Counted from the first letter of the stretch, positions 23,414 to 31,598 are shown. The stretch: DNA of 33,931 bases from Lysinibacillus halotolerans (GCF_003711845.1 NZ_RHLQ01000035.1:1-33931); one strand, 5' to 3'. A program made the numbers and translations. Notes: generated from the sequence alone by a model not told the origin.

Positions 23414-23749
23414 TTATTTTTTCATTAACTTTTGTATCGTTACAACTAACTCGTCGATTACTTCATTATCACCTTCTGAAAGCCGATCTACTACACAACC
23501 CTTTATATGTCCTTCTAAAAGAATTTTTGCTACACTATTTAATGCAGATTGTGTGGCGGAAAGTTGAGTAATCACATCATCACAGTATACGTCCTTTTCT
23601 ATCATACCTTTAATGCCTCGAATTTGACCTTCTATACGATTTAATCGAGTTGTCAAATCCTTTTTCACACGTTCTGGATGATGACTTTTTCGACAAGAGG
23701 TACTATTATCATCAGTATGACAAGCTTCTGCTTTCACTGAGTTATCCAT
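23414..23749 (-). CDS. csoR: Copper-sensing repressor CsoR
   Basis: A 111-residue all-helical repressor of the CsoR/RcnR family. The Cu+ ligands Cys56 (DVYCDDV), His81 and Cys85 (EGHIKGC) are all present, which marks a copper sensor rather than a nickel (RcnR) or sulfur (CstR) sensor. The core RLNRIEGQIRGIKGMI is typical. The N terminus adds a Cys/His-rich stretch (ACHTDDNSTSCRKSHH) of about 24 residues that could bind extra metal. The apo form binds operators and Cu+ binding releases DNA. Three matching dyads in this locus, one between the -35 and -10 of its own promoter, point to autoregulation and control of copZ and copA. AGGAGGGTG precedes the ATG. Confidence 0.94.
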   Translation of the reverse strand: MDNSVKAEACHTDDNSTSCRKSHHPERVKKDLTTRLNRIEGQIRGIKGMIEKDVYCDDVITQLSATQSALNSVAKILLEGHIKGCVVDRLSEGDNEVIDELVVTIQKLMKK

Positions 23750-23774
23750 CTATTCACCCTCCTAACTTGCATTC

Positions 23775-23804
23775 ATCATAACATACCCGCAGAGGGTATG
23801 TAAA
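23775..23804 (-). promoter_or_regulatory. csoR promoter with embedded CsoR operator
   Basis: Minus strand: TTTACA (23799-23804), 18-base spacer, TATGAT (23775-23780). The spacer is almost filled by the perfect dyad CATACCC-GCAGA-GGGTATG (forward 23782-23800), so a bound repressor would block polymerase directly. Confidence 0.78.
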
Positions 23805-23892
23805 GTGATAAATATTTTATACTTATTCTCCCCCTCTCTATAAGCTTTATGGAACAGTTTAATAACCAGTTATTCCCCATCATTTTCTAAAA

Positions 23893-23932
23893 CAAAACGA
23901 GCACCGTTTTGACAATATGGTGCCCGATTTAC
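23893..23932 (-). repeat. Hairpin repeat-like terminator, copy 15
   Basis: Forward strand: AAAACGAGCACCGTTTTGAC, then AATATGGTGCCCGATTTACG. GCACC pairs with GGTGC; the GCCCGATTTACGAAA flank matches the family. It lies nine bases past the stop of the 23941-24474 gene. Confidence 0.55.
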
Positions 23933-23940
23933 GAAAAGTT

Positions 23941-24474
23941 TTAGTCCATAATTTTTACGAAGTATTCATGGTTGAATCGAATAAAATCACTTATTCTCTT
24001 TATCGTAAGATTAGCTATTTCATTAAATTTGGAATACAAAGGTTGAATCGATTTCGAAAGTTCCTTATTATTGTTCAGGTCCTCCCGATTAACAACAAAC
24101 TTTTCCAGACTGCTAGGCCCGCTATATCTTTTAAGAACCGATTCCGTTTCTTCTAGAAGTTGGTACATGGTCCCTTCCCCAAAAAACTGTAATCCAGTTT
24201 TAATTGCAGACCAAATTTTTGGTTGAGCTATAAAATAAGCACTCCACCAATAGAACTCAATTACAGATTCAATTGCATGATCATAATATATATGAAAAAC
24301 AAACAACGCTTTTTGCCCAGACGTTAGTTCTTTATAAAAATGTACTTTTTCCATCGTGCTATTTTCTTGAGCCATTCTTTTTTTATACTCCAATATTAAT
24401 GGTTTAAAGCAAGCATGAAATAAAGCTTCATCGGCTAAAGAATCGAACTCTTCTCTTTTCATTATAACGAGCAT
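23941..24474 (-). CDS. Hypothetical protein, 177 aa
   Basis: A 177-residue, mainly helical, soluble protein with no signal peptide. Aromatic residues cluster in IYYDHAIESVIEFYWWSAYF near the middle, and the C-terminal third is rich in Asn and charged residues. GGAAGGGAG lies eight bases before the ATG. A hairpin repeat follows the stop. The family was not recognised. The composition resembles cytosolic Bacillus proteins that bind small amphipathic ligands, but I make no functional claim. Confidence 0.6.
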   Translation of the reverse strand: MLVIMKREEFDSLADEALFHACFKPLILEYKKRMAQENSTMEKVHFYKELTSGQKALFVFHIYYDHAIESVIEFYWWSAYFIAQPKIWSAIKTGLQFFGEGTMYQLLEETESVLKRYSGPSSLEKFVVNREDLNNNKELSKSIQPLYSKFNEIANLTIKRISDFIRFNHEYFVKIMD

Positions 24475-24873
24475 TCAAATATCACTCCCTTCCAATTATT
24501 ATAAAGTAATTGAAAGGTAAATTGATAATGTTAACCATAATTTCACACTTTTCTTTCAAATTGATAATTTGAAGGTATTGTTGAAATGAACAAGATTTGT
24601 TTTTAGTACTCAGAAAAGATGTCTGTGACTAGTCATGAGAAACGTCAAAAAATCAGATACTCGTAAGTTATTGATTAGGAGCAAATTGTTGTAACTCGAC
24701 TTGAAGAAGTAATCGGATTAGAGCTCTCTCCTATTATTATGTTGTGTACCAATGTGTTGCAGTCATTTGAAAGCTATTCGTTCTCATTGGACACCACCTT
24801 TGGCAAACTAGTTCTATCATTATTTTCCAAATGAGTAGACTTATAACATTTAGATGCTATTTGAGGTGTTAAC
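24475..24873. other. Divergent intergenic region, no clear feature
   Basis: About 400 bases separate the minus-strand hypothetical gene from the plus-strand deaminase-like gene. It must hold both promoters, but I could not pick one with confidence. One forward frame is open for 51 codons (24679-24831) with no start codon or ribosome binding site and no recognisable family, so it was not called. Confidence 0.4.
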
Positions 24874-25254
24874 ATGAATATAGAAAAAAGATTATATGAA
24901 GAAGCAGTAGCACTAATAGAGAAAAGATACCCAATAGGTTGGGGCGGAGCTGCGGCAATGTACACAACAGACGGAAAAATCTTAACAAGTGTCGCTCCTG
25001 AAATTATTAATGCTTCAACAGAATTATGCATTGAAACAGGAGCTATATTAGAAGCTCATAAACTTGATACTCAAATTACCCATTCTATTTGTGTAGTAAG
25101 AGATAATGAAAAATCTGAATTTAAAATTCTAACACCTTGTGGGATATGTCAAGAAAGACTTTTCTATTGGGGACCAAACGTAAAAGTGGCTGTTTACACT
25201 ACTGAAAGAGATATTCTTTTTAAAACATTGGAGGAAGTTCAGTCTTTCCATTAG
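24874..25254 (+). CDS. Cytidine-deaminase-fold protein
   Basis: A 126-residue zinc-dependent deaminase of the small, tetrameric cytidine deaminase/blasticidin-S deaminase group. The zinc and proton-shuttle motifs are ELCIETGAI (Cys52 ligand, Glu54 catalytic) and TPCGICQERL (Cys89 and Cys92 ligands). The opening GGAAAMYTTDGKILTSV is the usual substrate strand pair. The alanine of the usual C-A-E motif is replaced by Ile, which may alter the active site. GAGGTG lies five bases before the ATG. It stands alone on the plus strand with a shared terminator at 25355. It could deaminate cytidine, a modified nucleoside or a nucleoside antibiotic; sequence alone does not decide. Confidence 0.8.
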   Translation: MNIEKRLYEEAVALIEKRYPIGWGGAAAMYTTDGKILTSVAPEIINASTELCIETGAILEAHKLDTQITHSICVVRDNEKSEFKILTPCGICQERLFYWGPNVKVAVYTTERDILFKTLEEVQSFH

Positions 25255-25354
25255 TATAAAGCGTATAGTTAATAGGTGAAAAAACTTAAATTGGAACAAG
25301 GGAACCCAAACAATTATGGAGTTCTTTTTCATTCATCTAATTATAAATAATAAT

Positions 25355-25384
25355 AAAAAGATGGTTCAATTCGACCATCTTTTT
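25355..25384. terminator. Bidirectional terminator
   Basis: AAAAAGATGGT (25355-25365) pairs perfectly with ACCATCTTTTT (25374-25384), loop of eight. The T run on each strand lets it serve both the plus-strand deaminase gene and the minus-strand ATPase gene. Confidence 0.88.
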
Positions 25385-25422
25385 AAATGACATAACGTAT
25401 CGACTATTAAATAGCTTTGTTT

Positions 25423-28014
25423 CTATTTTTTAAAGAATAATCTATGAAGCTGAATAATTATTAATGGTACAATTGCTAGCCCATAAATGGTTAATAATTG
25501 TAGTTGATCTAGCATTGCTACATCGAATAATCCTACTATTAACACAACATTCAATAGTACAAACCCGATAAGAAAGGCAATCCACACCGAAAGATTCGAG
25601 AATAGGCCAATTTTAAATAGCGATTCTCTTGAACGACAGTTAAAGCCATGGAACAATCTTGATAAACATAATGTGGCAAAGGCCATCGTGCTGGCAACCA
25701 TCGTATCACCTGTTGCTAACCCTCTTTGAAAAGCGATAATCGTGACAGCAGCAATAAGTAATCCTTCTAATCCTATTTGAGTAACAAAGCTTTTATTTAA
25801 TAAAGGTTCATGTATTTTTCGAGGTTTTTCTTCCATCACCTTCTTACTATGGGGTTCTAAACCGATTGCGATCGCTGGTAAACTATCTGTTAGTAGGTTA
25901 ATAAATAATAAGTGTACCGGTGCAAATGGAGAAGGTAATGCAAAAAGTGTTGCGTATAAAACTACTAATATCGCTCCTGCATTTCCAGACAATAAAAACT
26001 TAATGGCATTTTTAATATTTTCGTAAAGACTACGACCGTTGGAAATAGCTTTAACAATCGTTGAGAAATTGTCATCGGTTAATATCATCGATGAGGCATC
26101 TTTGGCAACTTCTGTGCCCATTATTCCCATTGCTACCCCGATATCAGCTTGTTTTAATGCTGGACCATCATTGACACCATCGCCAGTCATTGCCACGACA
26201 TTCCCTTTTTCCTGCCAAGCTTTAACAATACGTATTTTATGTTCCGGTGATACTCGTGCGTAAACGGAGTAGTTTTCAACTTGTTCTCTTAATTCTTTAT
26301 CTGATAAATTTTCAATTTCTTTACCTTCAATTGCTTCAGAAGGATCTTTTAAAATGCCGATTTGTTTTGCAATGGCAGCTGCCGTTATTTTATGATCTCC
26401 CGTAATCATCACCGGTTTGATTCCTGCTTTAATACAATCTGCAACAGCTTGTTTTGATTCCTCTCGCGGCGGGTCCATCATTGCGACTAAACCAATAAAA
26501 ATTAATCCATTTTCGTCTTTTTTGCCAATTTTAGTTGAATTCACTTCTTTATAAGCTAATGCGAGTACTCGTAACCCTTCGTTAGAAAAATTACTATTGA
26601 TTTGTTTAATAATTTCTAGTTGTTTGAAAGTAATATTGGATACTCCTTGAGAAGTTCTAATTTTCACCAAACGGGGAAGCAGTACATCTACAGCTCCCTT
26701 TGTAATCATAATAGTTCGGTTGCCAACTCGATTAACAGTACTCATTAACTTACGGTTCGAATCAAAAGGTATTTCATCAAAACGTTCAAACTGCTTGCGA
26801 ATATGAAGTTCATCGATGTTATATTCATTTCCTAAATGTACTAGAGCTATTTCTGTTGGATCTCCAATTTCCCGATCGCTAAACGTAACGGAATTATTAC
26901 ATAATAAAGCCATATGCAGAAATGTATGATGAAGTTCGTTACTAATTTGTAATTGGTCATGTTGAATAACTTCATCGTTAATTAATACCTTTTGGACTGT
27001 CATTTTATTTTGAGTCAATGTCCCCGTTTTATCTGAACAGATTACTGAAATGCTACCAAGACTTTCAACCGCATGGAGTTTACGGACAATGGCATTTTCC
27101 TTTGCCATTTTTTGAGTTCCAAATGCCAACACAATGGTTACAATCGAACTTAATGCCTCCGGAATAGCCGCAACTGCTAAGGAAACTGCGAACATAAATG
27201 AATCAACAAGCTCGCGACCACGTAAAATATCCAAGCCAAAAATAATTAAACAGATGATAATAATTCCAATGGCAAGACGCTTTCCAAATTGTTCAAGACT
27301 TACTTGAAGGGGTGTTTTCTTTTCTTTAGCACTATCTAGTAAATTTGCTATCTTACCAATTTCAGTATTCATACCAATTGACGTTACAATTGCTTTACCG
27401 CGGCCATTTGTAACAAAACTACCTGAGAAAACCATATTTATTTTATCCCCAAGTGCTACTTCTCTTTCATTAATAACTTGTGTCATTTTTTCGATTGGCA
27501 GTGATTCGCCTGTTAAAGAACTTTCGTTAATTTGTAAACTATGGCTTTCAATAATTCGACCATCTGCACTAATATAATCACCGGCATCTAAAACAAGAAT
27601 ATCCCCAACGACAACCTCCTTTGAAGGGATTTCAGTAACTTGTCCATTTCGAAGTACTTTTGCAACAGGGGCTGCCATTTCTTTTAAACTATCTAATGAT
27701 TTTTCCGCTTTAATTTGTTGAACAGTGCCAAGTATAGCATTTAAAATGACAACAACTAAAATGACAATGGAACTTTGTACTTCCCCTAAAAATACAGAAA
27801 TAACAGCGGCAACCATTAAAATAATGACTAAAAAGTCTTTAAACTGTTCTAGAAAAATTTGAATTGCACTTTTTCGTTCGCTCTCTTCAATTTCATTGTA
27901 TCCATATTGTTTCTGTCTTGTTCGCACTTCATAATCCGTTAATCCTAGATGGTTTACTTCTAGTTCATTCATTACTTTTTGAACAGGTTCTCGGTAAAAT
28001 TCTGTTGCATTCAT
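25423..28014 (-). CDS. P2A-type (Ca2+) P-type ATPase
   Basis: An 863-residue P-type ATPase of the SERCA/PMCA-like P2A group. The start is the ATG at 28014, after GGGGGAT; a further upstream ATG is not supported. Motifs: N-terminal cation-ATPase domain, TGES at 168-171, PEALS in helix 4 (285-289), CSDKTGTLTQNKMTV with phosphorylated Asp328, a MTKGAVD-type nucleotide site, TGDH and MTGDGVNDGPALKQADIG. About ten membrane helices, with four after the P domain. The PEALS form in place of PEGLP is seen in bacterial Ca2+ pumps such as the Listeria LMCA1 type, so Ca2+ export is likely, with Mn2+ or another cation possible. It is monocistronic, ending at the bidirectional terminator. Confidence 0.85.
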   Translation of the reverse strand: MNATEFYREPVQKVMNELEVNHLGLTDYEVRTRQKQYGYNEIEESERKSAIQIFLEQFKDFLVIILMVAAVISVFLGEVQSSIVILVVVILNAILGTVQQIKAEKSLDSLKEMAAPVAKVLRNGQVTEIPSKEVVVGDILVLDAGDYISADGRIIESHSLQINESSLTGESLPIEKMTQVINEREVALGDKINMVFSGSFVTNGRGKAIVTSIGMNTEIGKIANLLDSAKEKKTPLQVSLEQFGKRLAIGIIIICLIIFGLDILRGRELVDSFMFAVSLAVAAIPEALSSIVTIVLAFGTQKMAKENAIVRKLHAVESLGSISVICSDKTGTLTQNKMTVQKVLINDEVIQHDQLQISNELHHTFLHMALLCNNSVTFSDREIGDPTEIALVHLGNEYNIDELHIRKQFERFDEIPFDSNRKLMSTVNRVGNRTIMITKGAVDVLLPRLVKIRTSQGVSNITFKQLEIIKQINSNFSNEGLRVLALAYKEVNSTKIGKKDENGLIFIGLVAMMDPPREESKQAVADCIKAGIKPVMITGDHKITAAAIAKQIGILKDPSEAIEGKEIENLSDKELREQVENYSVYARVSPEHKIRIVKAWQEKGNVVAMTGDGVNDGPALKQADIGVAMGIMGTEVAKDASSMILTDDNFSTIVKAISNGRSLYENIKNAIKFLLSGNAGAILVVLYATLFALPSPFAPVHLLFINLLTDSLPAIAIGLEPHSKKVMEEKPRKIHEPLLNKSFVTQIGLEGLLIAAVTIIAFQRGLATGDTMVASTMAFATLCLSRLFHGFNCRSRESLFKIGLFSNLSVWIAFLIGFVLLNVVLIVGLFDVAMLDQLQLLTIYGLAIVPLIIIQLHRLFFKK

Positions 28015-28358
28015 AAAAATATCCCCCATATCCATGTATTTCGTTTTATCTCATGGCAAATGAAACTATTCTGTTAACATTTTATGATTTCTAGTAAGAC
28101 AGAAGGATGCTATCCTTTCACTCAAATTTCCCTTAAAAAAATGACTTTCTGATTCCTAACTATTTTCAAAATGACTAGTTACTTTTATATCTATCTTTCA
28201 TTTATCGCAACCATCTTTCTGTAACGTACAATAAATTATATGTATGAGAAAGATAAATATGTGAGATTATTTTCAAATGGAATATAGAATAAATGCCTAG
28301 TATAGAAGTACATTTTCTCTACTTAGAAAGGAACAATATGTTTTACATAGTAATAAAG
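28015..28358. other. Upstream region of the Ca2+-type ATPase
   Basis: About 340 bases of AT-rich DNA between the ytaF terminator and the ATPase start. It should carry the ATPase promoter and long leader. I saw no gene, no family repeat and no riboswitch that I recognise. Confidence 0.4.
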
Positions 28359-28402
28359 GCTGCTCTAGAAGATTGAATACTAGCTTCTAAAACAGCACTT
28401 TT
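28359..28402 (-). terminator. Terminator of ytaF
   Basis: Minus strand: a TGCTGTTTTAGAAG arm pairs with CTTCTAGAGCAGC after a 12-base loop, with one or two mismatches, shortly after the stop at 28424. The minus-strand tail (CTTTATTACT) is only moderately T-rich. Confidence 0.55.
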
Positions 28403-28423
28403 TAAAACATATAGTTTCTTCTA

Positions 28424-29059
28424 TTACATTTTAAATAACCCGATTAATATAAGGGCAATACCTGGTAGAATAGAAAGTTTTTTAACCCAGTTCATCTTTC
28501 TAAATATTAAACCGATGTTGATGCCTACTATGACAAAAATAACACTCGAAACCGTTACGACGATAGAAAATAAAATCGGAGGTAAATCAATCAACGCCGC
28601 GCCAATACCAGCACCGAAAGAATCTAATGACAATGCTAGCCCTAAAAACAACGCTTCGATACTACTAATACTTCCCGAACGATCAAAATCTGCTTCTGTC
28701 GGCTTTTTTAATATTTTTATCATTAGTCCTAATCGTTTCATTTCAAATTCAATAACTTTTATTTCCTTTTTACTTAATTTTGAAGTACTGTCGGACGTGA
28801 AAAATTGATATAGAACCCATATCCCAATAACTACTAAAATAATCCCGCCTACTCTTTCTGCAGCTTCATAGGATATAAACAATTCGATTATCGAACCGAT
28901 TCCCATAGCCAATAATAAAATGATGAAAGTGCAAGAAAAGATGATAAAGAACGATTTTAACGGTATTTTAACCTTTCGCATTCCGTATGTTAACCCAACT
29001 GTAAAACTATCAAGACTAACTGCAAAGCCTAATAGCAGTAAAGATAATACGTCACCCAT
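28424..29059 (-). CDS. ytaF: YtaF-family sporulation membrane protein
   Basis: A 211-residue membrane protein with six helices in two halves. Each half begins with a matching motif: GFAVSLDSFTVGLTYG (about 11-26) and GLALSLDSFGAGIGAA (about 140-155), the inverted-repeat pattern shared with MntP/LysE-type exporters. The cytoplasmic loop holds EADFDRSGSISSIEA, whose residues 124-135 fit an EF-hand Ca2+ loop exactly (D-x-D-x-S-G-x-I-x-x-x-E). The length and loop match YtaF, whose gene is tied to sporulation by phylogeny and expression but whose transport role is not established. AAAGGAG lies six bases before the ATG. A partial Fur-type box lies 57-71 bases upstream. The next gene downstream is a Ca2+-type ATPase. 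Confidence 0.82.
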   Translation of the reverse strand: MGDVLSLLLLGFAVSLDSFTVGLTYGMRKVKIPLKSFFIIFSCTFIILLLAMGIGSIIELFISYEAAERVGGIILVVIGIWVLYQFFTSDSTSKLSKKEIKVIEFEMKRLGLMIKILKKPTEADFDRSGSISSIEALFLGLALSLDSFGAGIGAALIDLPPILFSIVVTVSSVIFVIVGINIGLIFRKMNWVKKLSILPGIALILIGLFKM

Positions 29060-29115
29060 GTTTTACTCCTTTCATACGCCATTACCTATTTATCGTATGA
29101 ACTGGCTTATTAAAG

Positions 29116-29130
29116 TGATAATGATTAGGT
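29116..29130. promoter_or_regulatory. Possible Fur/PerR-type box before ytaF
   Basis: TGATAATGATTAGGT keeps the left heptamer of the Fur 7-1-7 consensus (TGATAAT-N-ATTATCA) perfectly and the first four bases of the right one. In AT-rich DNA this could arise by chance. Confidence 0.3.
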
Positions 29131-29164
29131 TTACTGATTTGAATACATAAGTACTTTAAGCCAC

Positions 29165-29198
29165 AAAAAAGGCGAACAACCTGTTAAAGTTGTTCGCC
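29165..29198 (-). terminator. Terminator of the MetE-like gene
   Basis: GGCGAACAAC (29171-29180) pairs perfectly with GTTGTTCGCC (29189-29198), followed on the minus strand by T6. It starts seven bases after the stop. Confidence 0.9.
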
Positions 29199-29204
29199 TA
29201 AATT

Positions 29205-30308
29205 TTAACCCCAAATCTCTTTCGAAATATCGACAATATACTTCAGCTTTGCCCATTGTTCATCCTCAGTCAGAATATTTCCGTGATGAGTAGAGGCAAA
29301 TCCACATTGTGGACTAATACATAATTGCTCTAATGGTACATATTTTGTTGCTTCTTCTATTCGCGCTTTAATATTTTCCTTATCTTCTAATTCTCCGTGT
29401 TTTGATGTGAACACGCCAAGTACTACTTGCGGTCCACCATTCGGGATATATTTTAACGGGTCGAAATCTCCAGAACGGTCATCATCATATTCCAAGAAAA
29501 ATCCGTTTACTTTTTCTTTTGCAAATAAAGTTGGGGCAATTTTCGCATAACTTCCTTCAAACGCCCATTTAGAACGGTAGTTTCCTCGACATAGGTGAGT
29601 CGTTATAATAAGATCTTCTGGTTTATCTTCTAGTACTCCATTTACAACACGAAGAGCTAAGTCGATTAATTCTTCACGAGAATAGCCGCTATCATTAAAT
29701 GGAATTTCAGGCGCGTTCAACCCTGCAATATATACATCATCTAATTGTAAATAACGGCAACCTGCATCATAAAAAGCTTTAATCGCATCGCGGTATGTTT
29801 GGATAATATCCTTTGTATATTCTTCAATATCTGGATAAATTTCTACATTTCGAATACCGGCATTAAACAATTGGTTTGGGCTAGGGATTGTTTGTTTTGC
29901 AACTGCTCGATCACCGACAATGTCTTTAAACTCAATAAAATCTTTTATATGTGGGTGATCCGGGTTAAAGGAAATTTTGCCGATTACCCGCACATCGTAT
30001 CTTTCCGTTTCCTCCCCTTTAAAGGCGAAACCATGAGCTGGAACATATCCTTCTACTCCATTTAAATGTTCGAGAAAATCCGTATGCCAAAATCTTCGGC
30101 GAAATTCTCCATCTGTAACAGCTTGTAGGCCGACTTCAATTTGCTTATCGACGATTTTTTTAATTTCTTCTGTTTCAATTGCATGTAATTCTTGCTTTGT
30201 AATATTGCCTTCTTGAAAATTCTTTCTTGCCTTATGAATTCTTTCTGGGCGTAATAAACTGCCGACATGATCTGCTCTAAATGGAGCCTTTATAAGTGTT
30301 TTTGTCAT
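29205..30308 (-). CDS. MetE C-terminal-domain-like methyltransferase (YxjG/YxjH type)
   Basis: A 367-residue protein equal to the catalytic half of cobalamin-independent methionine synthase. The zinc ligands are present: TTHLCRGNY (His238, Cys240), FLEYDDDRSGDF (Glu273) and CISPQCGFAS (Cys335). RADHVGSLLRP at the N terminus and YLQLDDVYIAG mark the YxjG/YxjH group. It should methylate a thiol such as homocysteine, from a methyl donor that need not be folate since the N-terminal MetE half is missing. Bacillus relatives have S-box riboswitches; none is visible in the 113-base leader. Instead a LysR gene lies directly upstream on the same strand with an LTTR-type dyad between them, so regulation is probably by that protein. 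Confidence 0.85.
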   Translation of the reverse strand: MTKTLIKAPFRADHVGSLLRPERIHKARKNFQEGNITKQELHAIETEEIKKIVDKQIEVGLQAVTDGEFRRRFWHTDFLEHLNGVEGYVPAHGFAFKGEETERYDVRVIGKISFNPDHPHIKDFIEFKDIVGDRAVAKQTIPSPNQLFNAGIRNVEIYPDIEEYTKDIIQTYRDAIKAFYDAGCRYLQLDDVYIAGLNAPEIPFNDSGYSREELIDLALRVVNGVLEDKPEDLIITTHLCRGNYRSKWAFEGSYAKIAPTLFAKEKVNGFFLEYDDDRSGDFDPLKYIPNGGPQVVLGVFTSKHGELEDKENIKARIEEATKYVPLEQLCISPQCGFASTHHGNILTEDEQWAKLKYIVDISKEIWG

Positions 30309-30403
30309 AATGTAATCTCCCTCTTTCCTTTTATTCGCTTGATGTAAAGTAAGTGTAGCATAGGGAAATTATTATAACGTAACACATAAAATCTATTTCT
30401 TGC

Positions 30404-30420
30404 TATAGCTTTTAACTATA
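30404..30420. promoter_or_regulatory. LysR-type operator between the lysR and metE-like genes
   Basis: TATAGCTTTTAACTATA is a perfect dyad TATAG-N7-CTATA containing the T-N11-A pattern of LysR-type boxes. It lies directly after the LysR stop codon, about 95 bases before the methyltransferase start, the expected place for an activator site. Confidence 0.55.
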
Positions 30421-30421
30421 A

Positions 30422-31333
30422 CTACTGCAGCTCTTCTTCGATCGATTCTTTTAAATATTGAATATACGTATGAGCCAACGTACTATTTGTGACGTTTTTA
30501 TGGGTAATATAGCCAACATGGATTTGCTCATCCACCTTTAAAGGTACAGCGATAATGTCTTTACTATTTAATTTGTGACTAATCACCCCAGTTGAAATGG
30601 TATAACCATTTAAACCGATTAGTAAGTTAAATAAAGTTGCCCGATCCGTCACCCGGATATTTTTCGGTCGAGAAAGGGTGCTAAGAATCTCCTCTGAAAA
30701 ATAAAAAGAATTGTAATCTCCCTGCTCATAGGATAAATACGGATAAGGGTCTAAATCGGATAATGTTACATAGTCTTTTCTAGATAGCGGATTTGCTGAA
30801 CTAATAAACACATGGGGATTTGCTGTAAATAGCTCATGGAATTGTAAATTTCCTTCCCGTAAAAACTTGTGAATAACCTTTTTATTAAATTCATTCACAT
30901 ATAAAATACCAATTTCACTTCGTAGATTCTTGACATCATCAATGATTTCATATGTCTTCGTTTCACGTAAACTAAATTCATACTCCTCTGGACTATATTC
31001 TTTTAATAAACGTACAAAGGCACTTACCGCAAATGCATAATGTTGAGCAGATACTGAAAAGTGTTGTTGCGGAGATCTTGTATTCGTATATCGATTTTCA
31101 AGAAGTTCTGCTTGCTCAACGACTTGCCTAGCGTACCCTAAAAATTCTGACCCTTCAGGCGTAATCAAAATCCCTTTATTTGATCGCAAAAAGATTGTTA
31201 TCCCTACTTCCTCCTCCAACTCTTTTATAGCATTGGAAAGGCTAGGTTGACTAATAAACAAATTTTGCGCTGCTTTGTTAATTGAGCGACTTCGAGCTAC
31301 TTCTATCACATATTTTAATTGTTGTAACGTCAT
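30422..31333 (-). CDS. LysR-family transcriptional regulator
   Basis: A 303-residue LysR-type regulator. The start is the ATG at 31333, three to seven bases after GGGATGG; the frame is open 19 codons further but without a ribosome binding site. The N-terminal winged HTH is textbook: MTLQQLKYVIEVARSRSINK, AAQNLFISQPSLSNAIKELE, EEVGITIFLRSNKGILITPE. The C-terminal PBP-like effector domain (about 90-295) is complete. Its gene directly precedes the MetE-like methyltransferase, with a T-N11-A dyad between them, so it probably activates that gene in response to a sulfur metabolite, as CmbR/MetR-like regulators do elsewhere. The ligand is unknown. Confidence 0.88.
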   Translation of the reverse strand: MTLQQLKYVIEVARSRSINKAAQNLFISQPSLSNAIKELEEEVGITIFLRSNKGILITPEGSEFLGYARQVVEQAELLENRYTNTRSPQQHFSVSAQHYAFAVSAFVRLLKEYSPEEYEFSLRETKTYEIIDDVKNLRSEIGILYVNEFNKKVIHKFLREGNLQFHELFTANPHVFISSANPLSRKDYVTLSDLDPYPYLSYEQGDYNSFYFSEEILSTLSRPKNIRVTDRATLFNLLIGLNGYTISTGVISHKLNSKDIIAVPLKVDEQIHVGYITHKNVTNSTLAHTYIQYLKESIEEELQ

Positions 31334-31495
31334 ATTCCATCCCTTTTCTTTCCTATTTATGTAACTAATAAAATTATACTTTAAATGCAAATAATAGAAT
31401 ACCTTATCAAATTATTCATTCTCCCAAAATGAAAATAGATATAAGAACTGTGGTAATTTCATAAAAATCGAACCACGCTATTCCAAATTTTCTAC

Positions 31496-31536
31496 AAAAA
31501 AAAGAGCTCAATTTCACCTGTGGAATTGGGCTCTTT
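31496..31536 (-). terminator. Terminator of the effector-binding gene pair
   Basis: AAAGAGC plus TCAATT pair with GAATTGGGCTCTTT (one G-U pair); on the minus strand the hairpin is followed by T8. It lies about 60 bases past the stop at 31599. Confidence 0.85.
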
Positions 31537-31598
31537 AACCGTAGCATATAATCATAATCGAATTTCTAAAAACAACGATTAATAATTAAAATAGTCTA

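Noticed and set aside
651-23932. Hairpin repeats as an integron attC array
   Set aside because: The gene-plus-hairpin layout is reminiscent, but no integrase gene is present, the GTTRRRY core is not placed as in attC, and the hairpins carry terminator U tails. Kept as a repeat family only.
651-23932. Repeats as a CRISPR array
   Set aside because: Spacing is hundreds to thousands of bases with genes between copies, copies diverge, and there are no cas genes.
24679-24831. Forward 51-codon open frame upstream of the deaminase-like gene
   Set aside because: It begins right after a stop, has no start codon or ribosome binding site, and shows no known family. A decayed gene is possible but not supported.
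28338-28376. Forward 12-codon frame after AGAAAGGAA in the ytaF-ATPase gap
   Set aside because: It is very short and overlaps the ytaF terminator hairpin, so chance is the best explanation.
30309-30421. SAM riboswitch before the MetE-like gene
   Set aside because: The leader is only 113 bases and shows none of the conserved S-box helices or a linked terminator.
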